A DNA stretch of 64,000 nt from Agromyces sp. 3263 (GTDB lineage Bacteria > Actinomycetota > Actinomycetes > Actinomycetales > Microbacteriaceae). Under the pieces are notes generated by a model. The model was given only the letters and a program-made list of their open reading frames with translations, was not told where the DNA came from and did not search any database. The stretch spans positions 1,426,001 to 1,490,000 of the forward strand of contig NZ_JAVDUV010000001.1 of NCBI RefSeq assembly GCF_031456545.1. The letters run 5' to 3'. Positions 51,435-58,708 of this stretch are shown here, one piece after another (positions within the stretch are counted from its first letter, which is position 1; each line of letters starts with the position of its first letter). Made by a program: the position numbers and the translations under genes.

Positions 51435-52820
51435 CTACGCGCCGATCAGGCGCGACGCGAGGTAGCCCTCGAGCTCGGCGATCGGCACGCGCTCCTGGCC
51501 CATGGTGTCGCGGTCGCGCACGGTGACGGCGTTGTCGTCGAGCGAGTCGAAGTCGACCGTGACGCAGTAGGGGGTGCCGATCTCGTCCTGGCGTCGGTAG
51601 CGGCGGCCGATCGCCCCGGCGTCGTCGAAGTCGACGTTCCAGTGCTGGCGCAGTGACGCGGCGACCTCGCGGGCGAGGGGCGAGAGGCGCTCGTTGCGGC
51701 TGAGCGGGAGCACCGCGGCCTTGACGGGAGCGAGGCGCGGGTCGAGCCTGAGCACGGTGCGGGAGTCGGTGCCGCCCTTCGCGTTCGGCACCTCCTCGAC
51801 GTGGTACGCGTCGACGAGGAACGCCATGAGCGAGCGGGTGAGGCCCGCCGCGGGCTCGATCACGTAGGGGGTCCAGCGCTCGTTCTTCGACTGGTCGAAG
51901 TACGACAGGTCCTTGCCGGAGTGCTCGGAGTGCGTCGACAGGTCGAAGTCCGTGCGGTTCGCGACGCCCTCGAGCTCGCCCCACTCGCCACCGGTGAAGC
52001 CGAAGCGGTACTCGATGTCGATCGTGCGCTTCGAGTAGTGCGAGAGCTTCTCCTTGGGGTGCTCGAAGAGCCGGAGGTTCTCGGGGTCGACCCCGAGGTC
52101 GATGTACCAGTTCCACCGGTAGTCGACCCAGTACTGGAACCACTCGTCGTCGGTGCCGGGCTCGACGAAGAACTCGAGCTCCATCTGCTCGAACTCGCGC
52201 GTGCGGAAGATGAAGTTGCCGGGCGTGATCTCGTTGCGGAACGACTTGCCGATCTGGCCGATGCCGAACGGGGGCTTCATGCGCGCGGCCTGCAGCACGT
52301 TGGCGAAGTTCGTGAAGATGCCCTGCGCGGTCTCGGGGCGCAGGTAGTGCAAGCCGGACTCGTCCTGCACGGGGCCGAGGTAGGTCTGCAGCATCATGTT
52401 GAAGTCGCGGGGCGGGGTCCACTGGCCGCGGGTGCCGCAGTTCGGGCAGACGATGTCGCCCATGCCGTTCTCTGGCACGCGGCCCTTCTTCTCCTCGAAC
52501 GCCTCGAGCAGGTGGTCTTCGCGGAACCGCTTGTGGCAGTGCAGGCACTCGACGAGCGGGTCGGTGAACACGCCGACGTGACCGGATGCCACCCACACCT
52601 GCTTGGGCAGGATGACGCTCGAGTCGAGGCCGACGACGTCGTCGCGGCGCGTGACCATGTAGCGCCACCACTGGCGCTTGATGTTCTCCTTCAGCTCGAC
52701 GCCGAGGGGCCCGTAGTCCCATGCGGATCGCGAACCGCCGTAGATCTCGCCGGCTTGGAAGACGAAGCCCCGGTGCTGGGCGAGGGCGATGACGGATTCG
52801 AGACGGCTGGGTGCGGCCAC
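51435..52820 (-). CDS. glyS: Glycyl-tRNA synthetase (class II, alpha2)
   Basis: A 461-residue cytoplasmic enzyme that charges tRNA-Gly. Class II motifs: motif 2 in [25 protein letters not shown], motif 3 in the C-terminal catalytic part, an anticodon-binding C-terminal domain, and a Cys pair insert (ECLHCHKRF and CPNCGTRG) as in eukaryote-like bacterial GlyRS. The GTG at 52820 has GGAG upstream. A TAGGAT -10-like box lies at 52883-52878 on the minus strand. Essential housekeeping gene just outside the repeat-flanked carbohydrate locus. Confidence 0.95.
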   Translation of the reverse strand: MAAPSRLESVIALAQHRGFVFQAGEIYGGSRSAWDYGPLGVELKENIKRQWWRYMVTRRDDVVGLDSSVILPKQVWVASGHVGVFTDPLVECLHCHKRFREDHLLEAFEEKKGRVPENGMGDIVCPNCGTRGQWTPPRDFNMMLQTYLGPVQDESGLHYLRPETAQGIFTNFANVLQAARMKPPFGIGQIGKSFRNEITPGNFIFRTREFEQMELEFFVEPGTDDEWFQYWVDYRWNWYIDLGVDPENLRLFEHPKEKLSHYSKRTIDIEYRFGFTGGEWGELEGVANRTDFDLSTHSEHSGKDLSYFDQSKNERWTPYVIEPAAGLTRSLMAFLVDAYHVEEVPNAKGGTDSRTVLRLDPRLAPVKAAVLPLSRNERLSPLAREVAASLRQHWNVDFDDAGAIGRRYRRQDEIGTPYCVTVDFDSLDDNAVTVRDRDTMGQERVPIAELEGYLASRLIGA

Positions 52821-52994
52821 GGTGGCTCCAATGGTCGGTGATTCGGGCGAGCGCCCGGGAACGAGAACGGTGCCTCCATCCTACGGGCGCGGCCCTGCCG
52901 CATCCGCGTCGACCGGATGCAGCGGGGCACCCGCGTGGGCCGCCGTGCCGGGGCTACGCTGTGGCGCAACCGACCGCGGGCGGAGGGGGCGTGG

Positions 52995-54296
52995 ATGTGG
53001 GATCTCGTGCTCCGCATCAACGTGATCGAGGGGCCGTTCCTCATCACGTGGTACGTGCTGGCCGCGGCGATGTTCCTCTACCTCCTCGGCCGCGGACCCG
53101 GCTGGTCGTGGGTGCTGACGGTGATCGTGCTCCTCATCGTGGGTGCCATCGTCGGCGCCGGGGCGCTGTGGACCGCGGTGAACGTGCTCGATGTGGTCGG
53201 CGGCCCGGTGAACGAGGCGACCTGGTGGTGGGTCTCGGGGGCGTTCGCCGCGTGCACGCTCGCGATCTGGAACCTCTGGTACTCGCGGTGGTGGCGCAAG
53301 CTCATCGCGCTGCTCGCGATCCCGGTGTTCGCCATCACGGCGCTGCTCGGCATCAACGCGTCGTACGGCCTGAACCGCACGCTCGGCTCGCTGATGGGCG
53401 TCTCGACGGCGGGCGTGATCGACCTCGACGATCCTGAGGCGACCCCGAGCCCCGACCCGGTGGAGCCGATCGCGAGCACCTGGGTGCCGCCGGCGGACAT
53501 GCCGGAGGCCGGACGCATCGGCACCCCGGCCGGTGGCATCCCGAACACGAATTCGGGCTTCGACGCGCGACCGCCGCAGCTCTACCTGCCGCCGGCGGCG
53601 CTCGTCGACGACGCCCCGGGCCTGCCGCTCGTGATCATGATGATGGGACAGCCGGGCGATCCCGACGCCTCATTCATCGGCCAGGTGCTCGACGAGTACG
53701 CGGCGAAGAACAACGGGCTGGCGCCGATCGCGCTCGTCGTCGACCAGCTGGGCGATCCGGCCGAGGACCCGCTCTGCCTCGACACCGACCTCGGCAAGGT
53801 GGAGACGTACGTCATGCAGGACGTGCTGCCGTGGGCGAGGCAGCACCTCGACGTGCTGCAGGGTGCGAAGTACACGACGGTCGCCGGCTACTCCAACGGC
53901 GGCGGCTGCGCGGCGTACTTCGGCGCGAAGTACCCCGAGGCCTTCGGCAACGTGCTCGCCGTCTCGCCGGTGGAGTACGCGGGCGCCGAGCGCCCCGACG
54001 AGGTGCTCACCTCGATCTTCCGCGGCGACCAGGCCGCGTACGACGCGGTGAAGCCCGCGAACATCATGGCCTCGAAGGCGCCGTACCCCGACACGACCGC
54101 CGTCTTCACGGTCGGCGCGAACGACGGCACCTTCGCCCCCGGCGCGCAGCGATTGGCGGATGCCGCGACGGCGGCCGGCATGGCGACCACCTTCGTCAGC
54201 CTGCCCGACGCCGACCACGGCGTCAGCGGGCTCCTCGGCGGGCTGGACTCGGGCTTCGAGGTGCTGTACCCACGACTCGGATTGGCGGTGCCGTGA
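52995..54296 (+). CDS. Membrane-anchored alpha/beta-hydrolase esterase
   Basis: A 433-residue protein. Four hydrophobic segments lie in residues 1-130. Then come a Pro/Asp-rich linker and an esterase-D-like alpha/beta-hydrolase domain with nucleophile Ser300 in AGYSNGGGCAAY, Asp in FTVGANDGTFAP and His in DADHGVSGLLGG. The ATG at 52995 follows a GGAGGGGG site. Its stop overlaps the GTG of the MprF-like gene (GTGA). In Pseudomonas and Enterococcus, hydrolases encoded beside aminoacyl-PG synthases cleave aminoacyl-phosphatidylglycerol; the same role is plausible here. Confidence 0.85.
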   Translation: MWDLVLRINVIEGPFLITWYVLAAAMFLYLLGRGPGWSWVLTVIVLLIVGAIVGAGALWTAVNVLDVVGGPVNEATWWWVSGAFAACTLAIWNLWYSRWWRKLIALLAIPVFAITALLGINASYGLNRTLGSLMGVSTAGVIDLDDPEATPSPDPVEPIASTWVPPADMPEAGRIGTPAGGIPNTNSGFDARPPQLYLPPAALVDDAPGLPLVIMMMGQPGDPDASFIGQVLDEYAAKNNGLAPIALVVDQLGDPAEDPLCLDTDLGKVETYVMQDVLPWARQHLDVLQGAKYTTVAGYSNGGGCAAYFGAKYPEAFGNVLAVSPVEYAGAERPDEVLTSIFRGDQAAYDAVKPANIMASKAPYPDTTAVFTVGANDGTFAPGAQRLADAATAAGMATTFVSLPDADHGVSGLLGGLDSGFEVLYPRLGLAVP

Positions 54297-56848
54297 CCGG
54301 GACTTCTCACGACTCGACGGACGTCGAGCCGGCAGGACGCCTGCGCTCCACGGGCGAGGCGATCGCCGCGTTCATCCGTCGCGTGCCCTTCAGCATCGCG
54401 CTCGCGGTGGTGCTGGTCGTCACGGCGATCGCGACGGGGACGGCCACGGGACCGGCGACGGATGCCACGGCGCAGGCGTGGGCGGCGGGCGTGACCACGA
54501 CGCTCGACGGCGGGCGGTGGTGGACGGTCGCGACCGCGCTGGTCATCCCGTTCGACCCGTTCCAGCTGGTCTTCGGCGTGATCGCGTCGATCGTGCTGCT
54601 CGGGGTGGCGGAGCGCAGGATGGGCACCTGGCGCGCGATCGTCGCGTTCGCCGTGACGGGCGTCGTGGGCGTCGCACTGGGCACCTGCCTGCAGTGGGTC
54701 GGCTCCCTCGCCGGGGAGTGGTGGGCGGCCGGCACCGCGGCCGACCTGACGCTCGATCCGCTGGCGGGCATCGTCGGCGCACTCATCACGGCGACCGCGT
54801 TCATGGGGGTGCTCTGGCGTCGGCGCATCCGCATCGTGACGTTCTCCGCGATCCTCGTGTTCGTGCTCTACGACGGGGACTCGTCGAACGCGTACCGGCT
54901 GATCGCGGCCGTCGCCGGGCTGTTCCTCGGCGCACTGCTCACCGGCGACGCGTCGACGCTGCGGGCACGGCGCAGCTCGCACGCCGAGACCCGGACCCTC
55001 GTGGCGGCCGTGGTGGCGGTGACGGCGATCGGCCCGGTCGTCGCATTCGTGAACCGCAGCGACCTGACCCCGTTCGCGTTCGGCTCCTACCTCTTCGACG
55101 ACGGCGCCGTCGACCTCGACGCCGTGATCTCGCAGTGCACCGTGACGACGGCGGAGGCGGCCGATGCGTGCGTGCGGCAGCTCGCGATCCTCAGCGCACA
55201 GGGCCCCGGCATGTTCGTGCTGTCGTTCGTGCCCGTGCTGCTCCTCCTCCTGGCCGCCTGGGGGCTGCACAACGGCCGGCGCTTCGCGTGGTGGCTGGCC
55301 ATCGCGGTGAACGCGGCGATCATCGTCTTCGCGCGCACGGCGCTCGATGTCACGGTCACGACGGCCGACGTCGAGGACGGGACCTGGACGGTGTTCGACC
55401 TCGGCGAGCTCGTCGTCTGGGCCCTCGCGGTGCTCGCCCTGCCGGTCGGCATCATCGTGATGCTCGTCGTGACCCGGCGGCACTTCCGGATCCGCGCGCC
55501 ACGCGCGGCCGTCGCCCGGTTCGTGGTGACGGTCGGCGCGACGTTCCTGTCGCTCGCCGTCGTCTACTACGTGGTCGGGTTGATCACCATCGACGAGTAC
55601 TGGCCGGCGGCGTCACCGGCAGACCTGCTCATCGACACGGTGAAGCGCTTCGTGCCGCCCCACTTCCTCGCCGTGGTCGACCCCATCGTGCTCCCGGGGC
55701 ACGACCTCACGAGCGTGCTCTACCAGGCGGTCGGCCCCGTCTTCTGGGCCGTGTTCCTCGTCGCCGCGGTGATCCTGATGCGCCAGGCCGACGCCGAGAT
55801 GGGCTTCGCCGACCGTCTCCGCGCTCGGGCGCTCATCCGCCGTCACGGCGGCGGAACGCTCGGCTTCATGGCGACGTGGCCCGGCAACCTCTACTGGTTC
55901 GGCGACGACCGGCAGTCGGTGGTGGCCTATCGCGTGATCAACGGCGTCGCGATCACGACCTCCGACCCGATCTGCGCAGCGGATGCCGCGGGGCGGGTGG
56001 TTCGCGAGTTCGCCGCGTTCTGCGACGCGAACAGCTGGGTACCCGTCTTCTACAGCGTGCATCCTCGGGTGCTGCCCGTGTTCGAGGAGCTGGGCTGGCA
56101 GCACATGTCGGTGGGCGAGGAGACGCTCGTGCGCACCACCGGGCTCGAACTGACGGGCAAGCCGTGGCAGAAGGTGCGGCAGGCCCTGAACCGCGGCATC
56201 AAGGAGGGCATGACCACGGTGTGGACCACGTGGGATGCCCTCCCGCTCGCCACGGTCGCGCAGGTGAACGCGATCTCCGAGGAGTGGGTCTCCGAGAAGG
56301 AGCTGCCCGAGATGGGGTTCACCCTCGGCGGGATGGCCGAGCTGAAGGATCCCGACGTGCGCCTGATGCTGGCTATGGCTCCCGACGGGCGCGTGCAGGC
56401 CATCACCAGCTGGCTGCCGGTGTACCGCGACGGCGAGGTCGTCGGCTGGACCATCGACTTCATGCGCCGGTCCGACGACAGCATGAACGGGATCATGGAG
56501 TTCCTGATCGCGTCGGCGGCGCTGCACATGAAGGACATCGGTGCGGAGGTGCTGAGTCTGTCGGGCGCCCCGCTCGCATCGAAGCCGTTGGCGCCGGGCG
56601 AGATGGCACCCGACCCGACGGGGATGACCCGCCTCCTGGAGTTCCTCGCCCGCACGCTCGAGCCGGCCTACGGCTTCTCATCGCTGTTCCGATTCAAGGC
56701 CAAGTTCAACCCCGACTACGAGACCATCTCGATGGCGTATCCCGACCCGCTCGCGCTGCCTGCGATCGGCGTCGCCATCGGCAGGGCGTACCTGCCCGAG
56801 GTGTCGCCGAAGGAGGCACTGGCGCTCGCGCGCACCCTCGCGAAGTAG
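54293..56848 (+). CDS. MprF-like aminoacyl-phosphatidylglycerol synthase
   Basis: An 851-residue membrane enzyme. The N-terminal half has about 12 hydrophobic segments, including a rhomboid-like block (GGRWWTVATALVIPFDPFQLVFGVIASIVLLGVAERR) without protease residues. The C-terminal third (~530-851) is the DUF2156/LPG synthase catalytic domain (FMATWPGNLYWFGDDRQSVVAYRV, GKPWQKVRQALNRGIKEGM, KPLAPGEMAPDPTGMTRLLEFLARTLEPAYGFSSLFRFKAKF in pieces). Such enzymes transfer Lys or Ala from tRNA to phosphatidylglycerol, lowering surface charge and giving resistance to cationic peptides. The amino acid used is not predictable. Confidence 0.88.
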   Translation: MTGTSHDSTDVEPAGRLRSTGEAIAAFIRRVPFSIALAVVLVVTAIATGTATGPATDATAQAWAAGVTTTLDGGRWWTVATALVIPFDPFQLVFGVIASIVLLGVAERRMGTWRAIVAFAVTGVVGVALGTCLQWVGSLAGEWWAAGTAADLTLDPLAGIVGALITATAFMGVLWRRRIRIVTFSAILVFVLYDGDSSNAYRLIAAVAGLFLGALLTGDASTLRARRSSHAETRTLVAAVVAVTAIGPVVAFVNRSDLTPFAFGSYLFDDGAVDLDAVISQCTVTTAEAADACVRQLAILSAQGPGMFVLSFVPVLLLLLAAWGLHNGRRFAWWLAIAVNAAIIVFARTALDVTVTTADVEDGTWTVFDLGELVVWALAVLALPVGIIVMLVVTRRHFRIRAPRAAVARFVVTVGATFLSLAVVYYVVGLITIDEYWPAASPADLLIDTVKRFVPPHFLAVVDPIVLPGHDLTSVLYQAVGPVFWAVFLVAAVILMRQADAEMGFADRLRARALIRRHGGGTLGFMATWPGNLYWFGDDRQSVVAYRVINGVAITTSDPICAADAAGRVVREFAAFCDANSWVPVFYSVHPRVLPVFEELGWQHMSVGEETLVRTTGLELTGKPWQKVRQALNRGIKEGMTTVWTTWDALPLATVAQVNAISEEWVSEKELPEMGFTLGGMAELKDPDVRLMLAMAPDGRVQAITSWLPVYRDGEVVGWTIDFMRRSDDSMNGIMEFLIASAALHMKDIGAEVLSLSGAPLASKPLAPGEMAPDPTGMTRLLEFLARTLEPAYGFSSLFRFKAKFNPDYETISMAYPDPLALPAIGVAIGRAYLPEVSPKEALALARTLAK

Positions 56849-56866
56849 GCCACTAATTCACGCGAA

Positions 56867-56895
56867 TCGACCGAAGCTCTGGTCTCGACGGTCGA
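56867..56895. other. Hairpin after the MprF-like gene
   Basis: TCGACCG (56867-56873) and CGGTCGA (56889-56895) with a 15-nt loop, 18 bp after the MprF-like stop. Possible terminator upstream of the tatA promoter (TAGTCT at 56916-56921). Confidence 0.4.
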
Positions 56896-56972
56896 CTTCT
56901 GACATGCGTTGTGATTAGTCTGGCGAGAGTCAAGGGCGCCGAAGGCGTCCAGCCTGCACTCATGGAGGAAAC

Positions 56973-57176
56973 ATGTTCGCGAACCTCAACGGCTGGCACG
57001 CCGTCATCGTCATCGCCATCATCCTGCTGCTCTTCGGCGCTCCCAAGATTCCCCAACTGGCGCGGTCACTGGGTCAGTCGATGCGCATCCTGAAGACCGA
57101 GATCCGCGACGACGGCAGCGCCCCATCCTCCGACACGCCCGTCGCGAGTGCCGCGGACGAGCGCGCGGCCAAGTGA
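56973..57176 (+). CDS. tatA: Twin-arginine translocase subunit TatA
   Basis: A 67-residue protein with one N-terminal membrane helix (AVIVIAIILLLFG), the hinge motif FGAPKIPQLARSLGQSMR and a short acidic tail, all as in TatA/TatE. It forms the pore part of the Tat pathway. ATG with GGAGG 5 nt upstream. The window has no tatB or tatC, so this is probably a second or main tatA unlinked from tatC. Notable because the next gene encodes a Tat substrate. Confidence 0.9.
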   Translation: MFANLNGWHAVIVIAIILLLFGAPKIPQLARSLGQSMRILKTEIRDDGSAPSSDTPVASAADERAAK

Positions 57177-57179
57177 TCC

Positions 57180-57202
57180 GCCTGACCTGATCAGGCATTT
57201 TT
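57180..57202 (+). terminator. Rho-independent terminator of tatA
   Basis: GCCTGA (57180-57185), 5-nt loop, TCAGGC (57191-57196), then ATTTTT. A canonical hairpin plus T-run, rare in this GC-rich sequence, starting 4 bp after the tatA stop. Confidence 0.85.
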
Positions 57203-57264
57203 CAACGATTCAGACTTATGACGGACAACTGACTAAAGATTAATGTCGCGCTCCCGGCTTTCGC

Positions 57265-57294
57265 TTGACCTATTTGCAATTTGTGCCGTAGCGT
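57265..57294 (+). promoter_or_regulatory. Promoter of the Tat-exported isomerase gene
   Basis: TTGACC (57265-57270), 18-bp spacer, TAGCGT (57289-57294), about 163 bp before the ATG. Long leader with a local AT-rich stretch (57200-57290) that stands out from its surroundings. Confidence 0.6.
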
Positions 57295-57457
57295 TCGAGA
57301 GAAGCGCGCGGGGGGGCTCCGCCTCCACGCGGGCTGGGAGCGCGAAGACCGGTGTGAACCAGGCCTTCGCGCGCCCGTTCCGAGACTCGGTCCCGGTGCG
57401 ACGCGACGTGGCGTCGGGTCAGGTCTCGACACACCCCTCTTCATGCAAAGGAGCATC

Positions 57458-58627
57458 ATGGACGATCTGATCGATCGCGACGACAACCCCGAGCTCGGCC
57501 GCAAGCTCGGCCTCTCGCGGCGGCAGCTGCTCGCCGCGACGACGGGCATGGCCGCAGCCGCCGCGCTCGGCGCCGCCGCGTTCGGCGGTGGCCCCGCCCA
57601 CGCCGCCACCCGCGGCGCCGCCGCAGCCGCAGCCGCTGGTGCGGTGAAAGCCGGAGGCAACGGCGTGCTGCTGCCTCCCGGCAAGCGCGGCATCATCCTC
57701 TACACCGTTCGGGATGCCATCTCGCGCGACCCGAACACGACCGACCTCGCGTCGGGCTTCAAGGAGGTCTTCCAGGAGCTGTCCCGGATCGGGTACAAGC
57801 AGATCGAGTTCGCCGGCTACGGCCAGCATGCCAACGCCGAGGGCGGGAACGTCAACAACGTCGCCGGCGCCCAGCTGCTGCGCACCTGGCTCGACGACAA
57901 CGGACTCGAGGCCGAGGGCAACCACGGCTCGATCCCGTCGACGATCAGCGATGCCACCATCGCGCAGTTCGACGCGCAGTGCGAGGTCGCGAACATCCTC
58001 GGCTTCGGGCATATCGGCACGGGCAGCGACCCGACCGGCAGCGCCTACGTCGCCGACTGGGAACTCGCCGCCGAGCGGTGGAACTTCTTCGGCGAGCGCG
58101 CGGCGTCGCACGGGCTCAAGCTGTACACGCACAACCACGACATCGCGTACAGCTTCCTCCTCGACAGCGGACCGCTCGACGCGCTCGGTCGCCCGACGCG
58201 CTCGAGCGGCGTCCGTCGCCTGGAGCACTTCCTCGCGAACACCGATCCGAGCTACGTCTACCTCGAGATGGACATCTTCTGGGCTCACGTCGCGCAGTAC
58301 AAGCACCGCAGCTTCACCGCGCCCGACGGCACCGTCGTCGAGAGCATCTTCGACCCCGCCGGGGTCGTATCGGCGCAGACCACCCGGTTCCCGCTGTTCC
58401 ACACCAAGGACGGCAAGGTCAACACCGCGACGCCGAACGGCTACGACATGGTGCCGTTCGGACAGGGAGACATCGACTACACGACGTTCTTCCAGCGCAT
58501 CGGCGCCAAGGGCTACCACAACTCGATGTGGGAGCAGGACACGGCGCCCGGCGGCAACGCCAACCCCGGCCAGTCACTGCAGTTCGCACAGGTCGCCTAC
58601 GACGGCATGGCCGCGCTGCGCGGTTAG
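57458..58627 (+). CDS. Tat-exported sugar phosphate isomerase/epimerase-like TIM-barrel protein
   Basis: A 389-residue protein of the xylose-isomerase-like/AP endonuclease 2 TIM-barrel family. The N-terminus has a twin-arginine signal, SRRQLLAA at residues 20-27, then a hydrophobic Ala-rich h-region ending near HAATRG (about residue 50), so it folds in the cytoplasm, probably with a metal ion, and is exported. The barrel has IGYKQIEFAGYGQH, GLKLYTHNHDIAYSF, VYLEMDIFWAHVAQY and FPLFHTKDG, the usual metal-binding His/Glu/Asp positions. Reaction unknown. ATG with AAAGGAG upstream. Downstream is a secreted sugar dehydrogenase-like gene. Confidence 0.88.
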   Translation: MDDLIDRDDNPELGRKLGLSRRQLLAATTGMAAAAALGAAAFGGGPAHAATRGAAAAAAAGAVKAGGNGVLLPPGKRGIILYTVRDAISRDPNTTDLASGFKEVFQELSRIGYKQIEFAGYGQHANAEGGNVNNVAGAQLLRTWLDDNGLEAEGNHGSIPSTISDATIAQFDAQCEVANILGFGHIGTGSDPTGSAYVADWELAAERWNFFGERAASHGLKLYTHNHDIAYSFLLDSGPLDALGRPTRSSGVRRLEHFLANTDPSYVYLEMDIFWAHVAQYKHRSFTAPDGTVVESIFDPAGVVSAQTTRFPLFHTKDGKVNTATPNGYDMVPFGQGDIDYTTFFQRIGAKGYHNSMWEQDTAPGGNANPGQSLQFAQVAYDGMAALRG

Positions 58628-58708
58628 TCGTACCACTGCCCCGGGCCAGGCCGTAACCCGGCCCGGGGCATTCCCATATCCATGCACCCCTCTTCCAAGG
58701 AGACATCC

